A DNA stretch of 60,220 nucleotides from Photorhabdus australis DSM 17609. Its GTDB lineage: Bacteria > Pseudomonadota > Gammaproteobacteria > Enterobacterales > Enterobacteriaceae. The notes under the pieces were generated by a model. The model was not told where the DNA came from. It did not search any database and saw nothing but the letters and a program-made list of their open reading frames with translations. Shown piece by piece: positions 18,301 to 24,105 of this stretch. How positions within the stretch are numbered: the stretch's first letter is position 1; the number at the start of each line of letters is the position of its first letter. The position numbers and the translations under genes were made by a program. The DNA is taken from positions 1 through 60,220 of the forward strand of contig NZ_JONO01000033.1 of assembly GCF_000711895.1 (NCBI RefSeq). The letters run 5' to 3'.

Positions 18301-20770
18301 ACGCCTGCGGCGTCAGCAACGTGGCATGATCAATCACCACCAACGCTCCACCATTAAGCAAAGGCGCCCAGATTTCAAAGGTACTGGCATCGAAAGCCGG
18401 GTTAGCGGTGAAAGCAACCCGATCATCCTGCCCGATTTCCGCATAGCCATTATTAATAACCAGCCGAATTACCGCACGATGAGACACGATGACGCCTTTG
18501 GGTGTACCCGTCGAACCGGAGGTATACATGACATAAGCAGCGTCTGAACTGCGACAAGGTAAATCAAGATTGAAATCCGTCTCTTCTTGCCCGTGCGTAT
18601 CTACCTCCACAGAAACACACAATAACGGAACAGTCAGGCCAATCGGGATATCAGACTGTGCATCAGTGATTAATAACCGAGCTGAGCAATCGTTTATCAA
18701 CCTGTTTTTCCGCTCGTCCGGCACACTGGGATCGATAGGAACATAAACGGCCCCCGCTTTGAGGATAGCCAACTGGGCTACCACCAGTTCAATCGAACGC
18801 TCTAACAGGGTTACAATGTGATCACCCGGGCGAATCCCCAGAGCAATCAATTGACGAGCCAGTCGGTTAACACCCGCATTGAGTTCAGCATAGCTAAGGG
18901 TCTTATCTCCTGCTATCAATGCCGTGGTCGCCGGAGTTTTCTCCACCTGTTGTTCAAATAACTGATGAATACACAGCTGGTCAGGATAGATTGTTTCAGT
19001 GGCGTTCCAGGTTTCCAGCAGTAGTGTGCGTTCGGATTCAGGTAATAAATTAAGCTGCCAAACTGGTATTTCATCACCCACTTTTTCCGATGATGCCAAC
19101 ACCTGTAAATGTTCACTCATCCGCTGAATATCTTCTACGTGCAAACGGTTTGCATCGTAGAGCCAGCGAAAACCACCCTGTGCATTAATCTGCAATGTCA
19201 GTAATTCACCTAATGCCCCCTCCGCCCACGGTCTGTCATCCTTTATGACCGAGACAGCAATCCGCCATGGCTGGTGGGTTGTTAACGCTGGGATCGCACT
19301 TAATGCAGGGGAACGGGAAAGGAGATCACAACAAAATGTGCGGTGTTGCGCCAAGCATGTAAGTTCGTTACCAATCCAGTCGGCTACCACACTCCACGGC
19401 TTATCAAATGCTACCTCAATCTCCATAGGAACCACCGGTGCCAAACCAGCCAATAAACCCAGTTCATCTTTTGCTTCATCCACATACCAACCGATTTGGA
19501 ACTTGGTCTGATGAGTCAAACGCGCCAGATAAATGGCGAATGTCTGCAACAACATCTGCAATGGATCTGTTTCACTGTTTTTCGGCAACGGAGGTTGCCA
19601 GACACTCATTGCCCATCTGGGTTCTACCTGCTCCCCGGCAATTTCGAAAGGTAATTGGCATGGCTGCCAAGAGGCAAGACGCTCACACCAGAATGATTCA
19701 CTGGGTGCCAATGACTGGAGAGTATTTTTTACATTCTGTGCTTGTTGTGGAGAAAGCAAAGGTAATGATTTACCCGGCCTGAGTTCTGATATAGCAGCCA
19801 GTTCACCAGCAGATAATAATTTGCCTTCAAGAGTGGTAAAACCACCAATCCGCACATCTCCACTGCCCGTCGTGACTTGCCAGGCGTTCTCTTCTACATC
19901 AATCAACGTACCTGGTGCCGCCTGAGAACAACAGTTCAACCGTTGAAGCCAGGAAATCCGCACGGTGCCCTGCTTAAGCAATACTTTCGGACAGCCCAGT
20001 GGATTTAGATAATTCTCTCCAAAATCTAAGGCCCGTACCAACGCTGACAATACTTCACCCGACTGCTCCCAACACAGATATCCCCCGCCATCGGGCCGAC
20101 GTGACTGGGCATAAAAACTCCGTTGCGAGAGATCTTGTGGATGGGTCACCAACGTACCTTGACCAAGATCTCGCAATAACTGAATAAATCCTTCCTGAGC
20201 AGCCTGATAACATTTCAGATTCAATGAAAATGCACTATCGTGTTCCTCAATAGATACCGGCCATTGCACAGCAATATCGCAAGTATCCACATCAGCTTCA
20301 ATGCAATGCCAGGAAATAGCGTAATGTGCCTCCTGCGCTAACAGCGCCCAAGAAGTGGCATGACAACCCGCATAACGGGGTAAGGGGCTATCGTGATAGT
20401 TAAAAGCGCCGCCGCGAATCTGTTTAATCAGCGACATAGGCAGAATGATCGGACTGGCGATGGAGAAAAGCCAATCGACAGGGTGTAGCATGATTTGCTG
20501 TTGTAATGCTTCAACAGAACTCACACAAACGATTCCTTGCCGAATAGCCCAGGTTTGCAAAACATCATCATCAGTTAGCACCGCTTGTATTGTATGCCCA
20601 GCCGACTGAATTTGCTCGGCACAGAATACCGCAAGAGTTGTCCCTCCCACCACGACGCAGGTACGTGATGAAGCAGGGGTATTATTTACGTTATTGATTA
20701 TATTTTTTGACGTCTGAGAGAGGAGTTCTGCTTTAAGGATATTTTCCGCGTTAGCAATGCTATCTTTCAT
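368..20770 (-). CDS. Six-module NRPS with N-terminal formyltransferase and C-terminal thioesterase
   Basis: This is a 6800-residue synthetase. Residues about 35-290 are a formyltransferase domain with the Asn124/His126 motif (FNYHDSPLPRYAG) and an Asp near 162-165, as in Met-tRNA formyltransferases and the LgrA initiation domain. A degenerate C-domain remnant (about 345-600) lacks HHxxxDG. A-T pairs follow, with YTSGSTG near residues 750, 1826, 2883, 3957, 5013 and 6083 and LGGHSL carriers near 1139, 2215, 3272, 4347, 5398 and 6471. Condensation domains of modules 2, 4 and 6 carry HHLxxxxGD near the N-terminus plus HHL(I/T)GDH, the dual E/C type. Those of modules 3 and 5 carry HHI(V/I)xDGWS, the LCL type. 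A type I thioesterase (6520-6790) has GYSSG near 6599. By hand alignment to GrsA, A1-A4 and A6 read DAFWIGATFK, close to the Val code, and A5 reads DAWCIGAVCK, probably aromatic. The inferred product is formyl-D-Val-L-Val-D-Val-L-Val-D-Phe(?)-L-Val. The ATG is preceded by GAGG at 6 nt. No transporter or MbtH gene is adjacent. Confidence 0.93.
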   Translation of the reverse strand: MKDSIANAENILKAELLSQTSKNIINNVNNTPASSRTCVVVGGTTLAVFCAEQIQSAGHTIQAVLTDDDVLQTWAIRQGIVCVSSVEALQQQIMLHPVDWLFSIASPIILPMSLIKQIRGGAFNYHDSPLPRYAGCHATSWALLAQEAHYAISWHCIEADVDTCDIAVQWPVSIEEHDSAFSLNLKCYQAAQEGFIQLLRDLGQGTLVTHPQDLSQRSFYAQSRRPDGGGYLCWEQSGEVLSALVRALDFGENYLNPLGCPKVLLKQGTVRISWLQRLNCCSQAAPGTLIDVEENAWQVTTGSGDVRIGGFTTLEGKLLSAGELAAISELRPGKSLPLLSPQQAQNVKNTLQSLAPSESFWCERLASWQPCQLPFEIAGEQVEPRWAMSVWQPPLPKNSETDPLQMLLQTFAIYLARLTHQTKFQIGWYVDEAKDELGLLAGLAPVVPMEIEVAFDKPWSVVADWIGNELTCLAQHRTFCCDLLSRSPALSAIPALTTHQPWRIAVSVIKDDRPWAEGALGELLTLQINAQGGFRWLYDANRLHVEDIQRMSEHLQVLASSEKVGDEIPVWQLNLLPESERTLLLETWNATETIYPDQLCIHQLFEQQVEKTPATTALIAGDKTLSYAELNAGVNRLARQLIALGIRPGDHIVTLLERSIELVVAQLAILKAGAVYVPIDPSVPDERKNRLINDCSARLLITDAQSDIPIGLTVPLLCVSVEVDTHGQEETDFNLDLPCRSSDAAYVMYTSGSTGTPKGVIVSHRAVIRLVINNGYAEIGQDDRVAFTANPAFDASTFEIWAPLLNGGALVVIDHATLLTPQAFMQELQVHHITVLWLTIGLFNRLAAELSSVLPQIKMLIFGGDIPDRHVIAKVLDKNSPQQLLQAYGPTEGTTFTTMYRIALLPPGMAKVPIGRPIANTCVYLLDDYGQPVPLGGVGEIYVGGDGVACGYLNRPELTAERFLVDPFSHKTNARMYRTGDLARYLSDGNLEFLGRNDQQVKIRGFRIEPGEIEARLTEYPAIREAAVLVQDDGQDKRLVAYVVADADEELVNNLRTYLSTVLPDYMVPAAFVRLDAFPLTPNGKLDRRALPAPGEEAFARQIYAAPLGEIEATLATIWRELLGIEQISRHDNFFALGGHSLFALRMIERLRNLGLTLVARDLFRYPVLSELAHMLGQHQAIVVPPNVITPATKALTPEMLPLIDLTQLDIDRIVGQVPGGIANIQDIYALSPLQDGILFHHLLTNEGDPYLLAYMMAFNDRPLLDRYLSVVQQVVDRHDILRTAFLWEGLSVPAQVVWRKAPLSVTELMLNPADGPIIDQLTQRFDLRQHHLDLSQAPLLRFIVTQETDDRWIVLQLQHHLTGDHTTMEVMNHEVQAYLSGQEGSLPAPLPFRNLVAQARLGVSQEEHIRFFTDMLAEVEEPTLPFGLVEVHRDGSQVTQSHRMLTATLNDRLRNQARRLGVSLAALCHLAWAQVLSRTSGQQQVVFGTVLFGRMQVGDGADSGMGLFINTLPLRLDIDDTSVRDSVQAAHTRLAALLDHEHASLALAQRCSGVQGETPLFSSLLNYLHNDQPMTPDKVVPGIEFLSEEERTNYPFVLSVEDGGSTLGLIAQVVQPFDPERVCGYMQQALESLVEVLEQAPETPVRRLNILPEAEQQLLLKIWNATEAPYPDQLCIHQLFEQQVEKTPEAIALIAGDKTFSYAELNVGANRLARQLIEQGILPDDHVAILLERSVELVVVQLAILKVGAVYVPVDPRMPDKRKNWLINDCSAKLLFTDEQADIPAGLAVPLFHLSSDTITDREEDCCNLDLPGSSAKSAYIMYTSGSTGTPKGVVVPHRAVVRLVINNGYAEIGQDDRVAFTANPAFDASTFEVWAPLLNGGTLVVIDYATLLTPSDFVRALQAYRITILWMSVGLLHRLVAELSPVLAQIKILIFGGEVLDPHVIAQVLDKNPPQQLLQAYGPSEGTTFTTIYPITALPPGVAKIPIGRPIANTRLYLLDAYRQPVPLGATGEIYVGGNGVACGYFNRPELTAERFLTDPFSDVPNARMYQTGDLARYLPDGNLVFVGRNDQQVKIRGFRIEPGEIEARLTEHPAVREALVLAVSDGQDKRLVAYVVAEPDDGLVVSLREHLSTILPDYMVPAAFVRLDAFPLTPNDKRDLRALPAPGEEDFARQIYEAPQGETEIALATIWHELLGIGQISRHDNFFALGGHSLLAVRMMNRIAALGIKLPLSTLFEFPSLSAFAEKMSVQFGEPDSILPAIMPISRDSELPLSFAQQRLWFLAQFDEVSNTYHIPVALSLRGQFDIAAWQRALNHLFARHEALRSIFVTVDGHPQIELLPTEFGLPMKKYDLRKVPDVEKQLKYLRMQESETLFNLARGPLIRSALIQLANDDYLFLLTLHHIVFDGWSVSILMRELSTLYTAFLTGQPDPLPALPIQYPDYAAWQRQWLSAERIQNQSDYWRTILADVPVLLDLPTDRPRPVQQSFAGNLLPVNLDAELTQSLKRLSEQQGGTLFMTLLSAWATVLSRLSGQEDLVIGTPSAGRSRQEVESLIGFFVNTLALRIDLSGAPNVVELLARVRQTALAAQEHQDLPFEQVVEIVQPPRRLAHTPLFQVMFAWQNNENPDWKLPGLAVSPAEQFLDTAKFDLELNLSEKDGKIVGYLSYATALFDQQTIERHLGYLYTVLQEMVTNPQQSVGEIDILTSAERRLLLEIWNATKAPYPDQLCIHQLFEQQAEKTPVATALIAGDKILSYAELNAYANRLAHRLIELRVCPDDHVAIMLERSVELVVAQLAILKAGAVYVPIDPSVPDERKNWLINDCSAKLLLTDLQFDIPIDLAVPLFRLSSEMDTIREKECFNLNVPCLSSDSAYVMYTSGSTGTPKGVVVPHRAVVRLVINNGYAAIGLDDKVAFTANPAFDASTFEVWAPLLNGGTLVVIDRVTLLTPQEFIQALQVHQITILWLTIGLFNRLVARLSPILPQIKVLIFGGDIPDPHVIAEVLDNSPPQQLLQAYGPSEGTTFTTMYRIATLPLRTVRVPIGRPIANTRVYLLNGYGQPVPLGVIGEIYVGGDGVACGYLNRPELTAERFLTDPFSDQPNARMYRTGDLARFLPDGNLEFLGRNDQQVKIRGFRIEPREIEARLMEYPVVREAAVLALGDGQDKRLVAYVVADTNDELVNRLRTYLGTILPDYMVPAAFVCLDAFPLTPNGKLDRRALPAPDGEAFARQIYAAPQGETEVALAAIWRDLLGIEQISRHDSFFTLGGHSLLAVQMVERLRNLGLTLAVRDLFKSPVLSELAQTLAQYRAAVAPPNIITSVTTALTPEMLPLIALTQSEIDHIVEQVPGGINNIQDIYALSPLQDGILFHHLLANEGDPYLLASQMVFADRPLLNRYLAAVQQVIDRHDILRTAFIWQGLSVPVQVVCRQAQLRVTELTLDPTNGSISDQLAQHFDPRRYRINLGQAPLLRFAVARDTDGRWVVLQLLHHLIGDHTTMEVMNREVQAYLTGQENRLPVPVPFRHLIAQVQLGVGQIEHTCFFTDMLAEVEEPTLPFGLIEVHHGGSQVTQSHRMMTTDLNDRLRDQARRLGVSLATLCHLAWAQVLSRTSGQKKVVFGTVLFGRMQAGEGADNGMGLFINTLPLRLDIDDTPVRDSIQAVHNRLAELLEHEHASLALAQRCSSVQGGIPLFSTLLNYRHNAPLAVSHEMINGIKFLGAQERTNYPFVLSVEDFGDALGLTAQIVQPFDPERVCGYMQQALESLVEALEQAPDTPVRALNILPETERTLLLKTWNATETRYPDQLCIHQLFEQQAEKTPGAIALIAGGKALCYSELNARANRLARQLIEQGVCPDDHVAILLERSIELVVVQLAILKVNAVYVPIDPSVPDERKSWLINDCSARLLITDSQFDIPTDFAVPLFRLAGEMGTIRAADCANPGLPCRSSDSACVMYTSGSTGIPKGVVVPHRAVVRLVIHNGYTEIGPDDKVAFTANPAFDASTFEVWAPLLNGGALVVIDYATLLTPRELVQVLQTHRVTILWLTIGLFNRLVAELLPILPQIKILIFGGDIPDLHVIAEVLANSPPQQLLQAYGPTEGTTFTTMYRIAALPQGAMRVPIGRPIANTRVYLLDDDGKPVPLGVAGEIYVGGDGVACGYLNRPALTAERFLTDPFSDVPNARMYRTGDLARYLPDGNLEFLGRNDQQVKIRGFRVEPGEIEARLTEHFAVREAAVLALGDGQEKRLVAYVVAEADDGLVNCLRTHLSMILPDYMMPVAFVRLDTFPLTSGGKLNRQALPVPGEEAFAYQVYAAPQGEMETALAAIWCELLGVEQISRHDNFFALGGHSLLAVRMMNRIAALGIELPLTTLFKSPSLAAFAEVMSARLTEQGGKLPAIMPISREGELPLSFAQRRLWFLAQFKGVSDTYHIPIALRLQGPLDIAVWQQALNRLFARHEALRSVFISVDGQPQVKLLSVEFGLPMKKYDLRKVPDVDQQLEHLCIQEAETSFDLTRGPLIRACLIQRADNDYVFLLTQHHIISDGWSVSVLMRELNALYSSFLLGQPDPLPPLAIQYPDYAAWQRQWLSAERVQIQSDYWRAALADSPVLLDLPTDRLRPSHQSFVGHVLPVNLDAELTKSLKHLSERQGVTLFMTLLSAWAIVLSRLSGQEDLVIGTPSAGRGLQEVESLIGFFVNTLALRIDLSGSPNITELLTRVRQTALAAQEHQDLPFEQVVEIVQPPRRLAHTPLFQVMFAWQNNENVELKLPGLTISPVEQAFDVVKFDLELNLSEVDGRIVGYLNYATALFEQQTIERHVGYLHTILQEMAVNPQQLVGKIDILAPAERRLLLEIWNATEARYPDQLCIHQLFEQQVEKHPDAIALVHEGLSLSYAELNICANRLAHQLIALGVVPDQRVAICVTRSPATVVGLLAVLKAGGAYVPLDPAYPGERLMHILTDAAPAILLADSAGCDALGKKALTGLTLLDPNSLPDQPDSNPLVSSLTSCHLAYVIYTSGSTGTPKGVMIEHRGLVNLIQEKIIQFDIHSGSRMLQFASFGFDASVWEIMMALCGGATLDIPVDMVRREPHRFWHYLEEQAVTHACLTPAMLREGVGLPVMTIRPTLILGGEAPSAALLQALSGRVNLFNAYGPTEITVCATVWHCPPDYTDELISIGRPTANTRVYLLDTYGQPVPLGTVGELYIGGIGVARGYLNQPELTAERFLTDPFSDVPNARMYRTGDLARYLPDGNLVFVGRNDQQVKIRGFRIELGEIEARLMEHSAVREALVLVAGDRQDKRLIAYVVAQADDGLANNLRSHLSIILPDYMVPAAFVRLDAFPLTPNGKLDRRALPIPGEEDFARQVYAAPQGETETVLAAIWRELLGIEHISRHDNFFTLGGHSLLAVRMVERLRNLGLMLAVRDLFQFPVLSELAQTLGQYRAVVVPPNVITPAATMLTPEMLPLIDLTQREIDRIVGQVQGGITNIQDIYALSPLQDGILFHHLLANKGDPYLLASQMAFANRALLDRYLAAVQQMVNRHDILRTAFIWQGLSVPVQVVWRQAPLSVAELTLHPDDGPVGDQLMRRFDTRQHRIDLGQAPLLRFAVAQEHDGRWIVLQLLHHLIGDHTTLGVMNREVQAYLAGQGDNLPVPVPFRNLVAQARLGISQEEHTRFFTDMLAGVNEPALPFGLTEVHHDGSQVTESRQMLSAELNDRLRGQARRLSVSLAALCHLAWAQVLSRTSGQKQVVFGTVLLGRMQAGEGVDSGMGLFINTLPLRLDVDDTPVRDSVQIVHTRLAGLLEHEHASLALAQRCSGVQSGTPLFNTLLNYRHNASLRTLNETLSGVKSLSGQERTNYPFVMSVEDFGDALGLTAQIVQPFDPKRICGYMQQALESLVRALEQTPEISVRMPDILPEIERRLLLETWNATEAIYPDQLCIHQLFEQQVEKTPAATALIAGDKTLSYVELNTQANRLARQLIAQGICPNNHVALLLERSIELVVAQLAILKIGAVYVPIDPSVPDERKNWLINDCSAKLLLINEWLDVPLGLAVPLLRLTDEADTNREEGANLDWSGRSSDPAYVMYTSGSTGMPKGVVVPHRAVVRLVINNGYAEIRQDDRVSFTANPAFDASTFEVWAPLLNGGGLVVIDHATLLTPQAFVQVLQDHRVTILWLTIGLFNRLVVALSPVLPQIKILIFGGDIPDLHVIAEVLDNNPPQQLLQAYGPSEGTTFTTMYCITALPPGATRIPIGRPIANTRVYLLDDDGQPVPLGVSGEIYVGGDGVACGYLNRPELTAERFLTDPFSGVQNARMYRTGDLARYLPDGNLEFLGRNDQQVKIRGFRIEPGEIEARLTEHFAVREAAVLALSDGQDKQLVAYVVADAEDGLVNSLRTYLSTILPDYMVPTAFVCLDAFPLTANGKLDRRALPVPNEGDFARQIYEAPQGEIEITLAAIWRELLGIEQISRHDNFFALGGHSLLAMRMINLAASHDLVCTLNDLFQFPVLTELAAKMTSDWLSQPRSHAIPVRPDGTGLPLFFVPSGMGDYSYVFGLAQHIQSGYPIYALPWPSISEEPMSTMEQQATRMIILMKAIQPEGPYRICGYSSGGILAYAIAQQLLDAGEMIDFLGLIDTPAPHYSRRQLIAPKLQFFIELARHLGEERIEEIAALYRKIDELNLVQFIAAAQELALYPLNLSPNLIAKRWEQIENYAQIVRDYEPQVLTVTLHQFYAMDPSPPVALVTDDNTRPFSVEPSLGWAQVVPAPLLRLIPISGNHFSLLEDGEDKVVLIRALNMALTISGDGEVQ

Positions 20771-21042
20771 TTACAACCTCAACAATTCTGTTAGATATTT
20801 GAAAACTGCCTTTCTCGACAGTCATCAAAGTGCTTTCTTTTATTTTTCCTCGTTTTACCTTTGGAGGAATAAAGACGGACTCGCCGGACATCAATCAAGA
20901 TGCTCAGGCAACACTTTCTCTCTGGCGTTGGATGTAAATAACCACCAAATTAACCATGCTATGGTGATAATTTTTCTGACAATGGAATAAATGGTTCATT
21001 CTATGAACCGTAAACAAACACTCTGTTTCGTCCTTTTTTATA

Positions 21043-21172
21043 TATACCTGTTATCTTTCAAGTTGCCTCTTTGTTGGCTGCACTCGCTCACCCCGGTCAC
21101 AGAGTTATCTATTATGCTCCCGGGGATTCACTCCCTTGCCGTCGCGATGCATCTTGAAATCTATTGGGTATA
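21043..21172. repeat. ERIC-type repeat, full length (130 bp)
   Basis: The element is bounded by inverted ends: TATACC...ATCTTTCAAG on the left and CTTGAAAT...GGGTATA on the right. It contains the core words TGGCTGCACTC and GCTCCCGGGGATTCA, which match the conserved ERIC core. Confidence 0.85.
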
Positions 21173-21792
21173 AATGTCTATGATTAGTTGACGTTTAATT
21201 CCATGACTTAAAACGGATTTATAGACTACTATTGGCATGAATTGACTTCGATCACGCGCTAAAAAACAAAGATTACCATTCTAATAATGAACGGGTAAAA
21301 CTCCCTGCCAAAGCAACTTATTAAATATTTACAAAGACATTCTGTATATTTAATTACTTAAGGATATAAATTCAGGTGAAAATAAACTTCACCACATGTT
21401 ATTTAACAATAATAAAACCCTATAATTAATGTAAAAGTTAATTACATTTAACTCCGTAAAGAAATAATTTCAAATAATTATCAATCTTATTATATATTAT
21501 TTAATTATAATATAACTAATATCAACATTGACGCAATGCTATATTGATTATTAGAAAAAACATTCTAAGAGAGTCATTCTTCGATGTAATTTGTTGGATA
21601 TTAAACAATATCCAACAAAGCAAACTTTAGTTTTATATCATTTAGTTTGCTAAAACTCGTTTGTATATATAATAAAACTATCTTACGCCACAATCATTAT
21701 TTTTTATTCCCGTATTCATCACAGTTTCAGAACAGTCCCTTCACAATTACAAATATTATCGTATATACCTCAACTAAATTAAACAAAGATTT

Positions 21793-21877
21793 TATACCCG
21801 TCATCTTTCAAGTTGCTTCTTTGTTGGCTGCACTCACTCCCCCCGGTCACTTGGTTATCTATGCTCCCGGGGATTCA
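21793..21877. repeat. ERIC-type repeat, truncated
   Basis: The left terminus TATACCCGTCATCTTTCAAG and the core up to GCTCCCGGGGATTCA are present. The element then stops and the right terminus is missing. Confidence 0.8.
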
Positions 21878-21999
21878 ATAATTAACCGATAAATGATTCG
21901 TAATAATTCCAATTTAAAATTAAAAAAATTACCTTCACCGCAGGATGGAAAAGATAACAGCACCACAAACCCTGCGATGCCGAGTTATTATCGTCCAGA

Positions 22000-23016
22000 T
22001 TATTTATCGATTTTCGGTAATGGCCCCAATTTCACCCCTTCTGGATAGTATTTCCATCCGTCACGAATACGGATGTTCTCTTCCCAAGGCAGTTTATATT
22101 CACCGTTTGCCAGGTCACGTACCCAAGTCAGATAATTAGCTCTCTCACCACCGGGTTTACCAACATATCCCCGACAACCGAGATTAAAAATACTGTTTTC
22201 CAGTGCCCAGTTCTCACGTGCCTTATCCACCAGGCGCGGGAACAATTCCGCGGTAACAATTTCCCACGGGTTACGCTGCCCTTGTTGAATAACATTACCA
22301 TCGTAGTTACAAATTGTACCTTCACCGAAATAATAGAAAACCTCATCGTAACCAGCCAGATTGACCGATACGGTATACATCAGGTTTTGCCAAGCATTAG
22401 TACGATTAGTCCAGATCCACTGGTCATTAACTTGAGTAGAATAACCGGAAATACGAATAAAGACGTTACAACCTTTATAAGCTGCCTCACGTGCCAATTC
22501 AGGAAACATACCATCATGACAAATACAAACCGCCAGTTTTGAACCTTTAGGCCCCTCACAGACCGGCATCCCCATATTGCCCGGCATCCAGGGTTCAATT
22601 GGCACCCAAGGCTGCAATTTACGGTAATGCAATACAATCTCACCTTTATTGTTAATAATAATAGCGGTGTTATAAGGCGACAGTGACGAATCTTCATTAC
22701 GCTCTATTACCGAGAATACACCCCAAATATCATTGCGAATACAGGCCGAACGAAAACAATCCACTTCCGAGCCGACCAACAATAACAACATCTCATCATA
22801 GGTCCAGATCTTCGTATTTAATCCCTGCGTGGAATATTCCGGGAATACGATAATATCCAGATCAGGATAACCCGCTTTCGTTGAATCCATCGTTTTACAA
22901 ATCTGTTGCACCTGAACCTGAATATCTTCAGGTCCCTTAATTATAGGAACAGGATATTGAATAGCCGCAATTAATAACGCTTCATCCCATGCACTTACAC
23001 TGCCAGTACTGCCCAT
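22000..23016 (-). CDS. amiF: Formamidase (nitrilase superfamily)
   Basis: The 338-residue protein should hydrolyse formamide to formate and ammonia in the cytoplasm. It has the Glu-Lys-Cys catalytic set of the nitrilase superfamily: Glu in FPEYSTQG, Lys in HYRKLQPW and Cys in [10 protein letters not shown], in the usual order and spacing. The length matches AmiF-type formamidases (about 334 residues), and the typical N-terminus ([10 protein letters not shown]) favours AmiF over the slightly longer aliphatic amidase AmiE. The ATG has AGAGG 6 nt upstream. It runs in the same direction as the formylating NRPS, 1.2 kb upstream of it, but two ERIC repeats in between argue against a simple operon. 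Confidence 0.88.
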   Translation of the reverse strand: MGSTGSVSAWDEALLIAAIQYPVPIIKGPEDIQVQVQQICKTMDSTKAGYPDLDIIVFPEYSTQGLNTKIWTYDEMLLLLVGSEVDCFRSACIRNDIWGVFSVIERNEDSSLSPYNTAIIINNKGEIVLHYRKLQPWVPIEPWMPGNMGMPVCEGPKGSKLAVCICHDGMFPELAREAAYKGCNVFIRISGYSTQVNDQWIWTNRTNAWQNLMYTVSVNLAGYDEVFYYFGEGTICNYDGNVIQQGQRNPWEIVTAELFPRLVDKARENWALENSIFNLGCRGYVGKPGGERANYLTWVRDLANGEYKLPWEENIRIRDGWKYYPEGVKLGPLPKIDK

Positions 23017-23402
23017 AGTGAACCTCTAAATAAATCATAGTGATAAATTAAATGACAAATTTCATCGTTATACTGACCAAATAGGCCACGACTTTATTTT
23101 CATCTGCCGTTAAGCGATCTTACTAACGCATAATAACGCCGCTTTTCATCACCAAAATGCGATCCATAACATCAAATAAAAAAATTAATAACTTTGTAGT
23201 AGAAAAATACGGTTATTAAGCTAGATTCATTGAATCATCGTCTTATCTTTTTGACCTTTACAACATGTTAACCGTTAGTCATCGTCTACACCTCAGACGT
23301 GGCGCCTCGCACACTTAATCTACCTAACAATATGAGTATGGTGATCATCAAGGGAAGAATTCCCTGTAAAATTATCAGGAGAAAGTAATTTGTTTTTAGA
23401 CC
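23017..23402. other. Spacer between divergent amiF and vapBC
   Basis: This AT-rich intergenic region should carry the amiF promoter on the minus strand. No gene or repeat was recognised. Confidence 0.5.
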
Positions 23403-23445
23403 TTGCCCGTATTCGACTTCATGCTATATACTCATGATATATAGC
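23403..23445 (+). promoter_or_regulatory. Candidate vapBC promoter and operator palindrome
   Basis: A TTGCCC box at 23403-23408 lies 16-18 bp from TATATA/TATACT (23425-23432). The -10 overlaps an inverted repeat, GCTATATA (23423-23430) and TATATAGC (23438-23445), with a 7-nt spacer. Autorepression by a VapBC complex bound to a palindrome over the promoter is the rule in this family. The assignment here is inference. Confidence 0.6.
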
Positions 23446-23465
23446 AATAATCAAAGAGGTGTGCC

Positions 23466-23708
23466 ATGATATATCAAAGTAAAGTTTTTATGAGCAACCG
23501 AACTCAGAATGTGAGGTTACCCGCAGATCTCCGTTTCCCTGATAATGTTAAAGAAGTTACTGTTAGGTCAAGAGGCAAGGAGCGGATTATTGCGCCCGTA
23601 CAAAACACATGGGATAGTTTTTTTCTGTCTGATCAATCTGTGACTGATGATTTTTTACCTGAACGCCCTGAGCAAGTGACAAGTAAAAGAGAATCTTTCG
23701 ATGATTAA
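23466..23708 (+). CDS. vapB: VapB-type antitoxin
   Basis: This 80-residue protein has an N-terminal swapped-hairpin (AbrB/MazE-like) region with the signature SNRTQNVRLPADLRF, typical of VapB partners of enterobacterial VapC. The C-terminal tail, rich in acidic and polar residues, would neutralise the toxin. AGAGG lies 6 nt before the ATG. The end overlaps the toxin gene by 8 bp, giving translational coupling. Confidence 0.88.
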   Translation: MIYQSKVFMSNRTQNVRLPADLRFPDNVKEVTVRSRGKERIIAPVQNTWDSFFLSDQSVTDDFLPERPEQVTSKRESFDD

Positions 23709-24105
23709 GTATCTGCTCGACACTAATATCGTGATTTTCGCGATAAAAAAACGCCCTGAATCCATGCTACCTAAATTCAACAAGAATACAGACCACATGG
23801 CTATTTCTACGATCACATTGGCAGAACTGATTTTTGGAGCTGAAAAAAGTAGAAATCCTGAAAGAAACCTGGCGATTATAGAAGATTTTGTTTCTCGATT
23901 AACTATTCTTCCTTATGACGAACAAGCTGCATTTCACTATGGGAATATTCGTGCATCACTAGAAAAAAGCGGAAAACGGATCGGAGATAACGATCTGCAT
24001 ATTGCAGGGCATGCAAGAAGCAAGGGGTTGATAGTTGTTACCAATAACACAAAGGAATTCAATAGGGTTGATGGATTGAGAGTGGAAGATTGGACACTAG
24101 ATTGA
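23701..24105 (+). CDS. vapC: VapC toxin, PIN-domain ribonuclease
   Basis: The 134-residue protein is a PIN domain with acidic residues Asp7 (LLDTN), Glu42 (TLAELIFG) and Asp96/Asp98 (IGDNDLHIAGHA), the set that binds the metal ion. Length and motifs match the Salmonella/Shigella VapC group, which cuts the initiator tRNA(fMet) in the anticodon stem-loop; that target is inferred from family knowledge. It overlaps the vapB end and is convergent with the MARTX gene. Confidence 0.9.
   Translation: MIKYLLDTNIVIFAIKKRPESMLPKFNKNTDHMAISTITLAELIFGAEKSRNPERNLAIIEDFVSRLTILPYDEQAAFHYGNIRASLEKSGKRIGDNDLHIAGHARSKGLIVVTNNTKEFNRVDGLRVEDWTLD

Larger units (their letters stand above)
20771..21999. other. AT-rich spacer between NRPS and formamidase genes
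   Basis: The spacer should carry the NRPS promoter on the minus strand and the end of the formamidase transcript. It holds one full and one half ERIC-type repeat. The stretch 21178-21792 is very AT-rich and I see no convincing gene in it. Confidence 0.6.

Noticed and set aside
21940-21985. Possible terminator after amiF (CCTGCG/CGCAGG)
   Set aside because: The loop is about 30 nt and the T-tract is not next to the stem.
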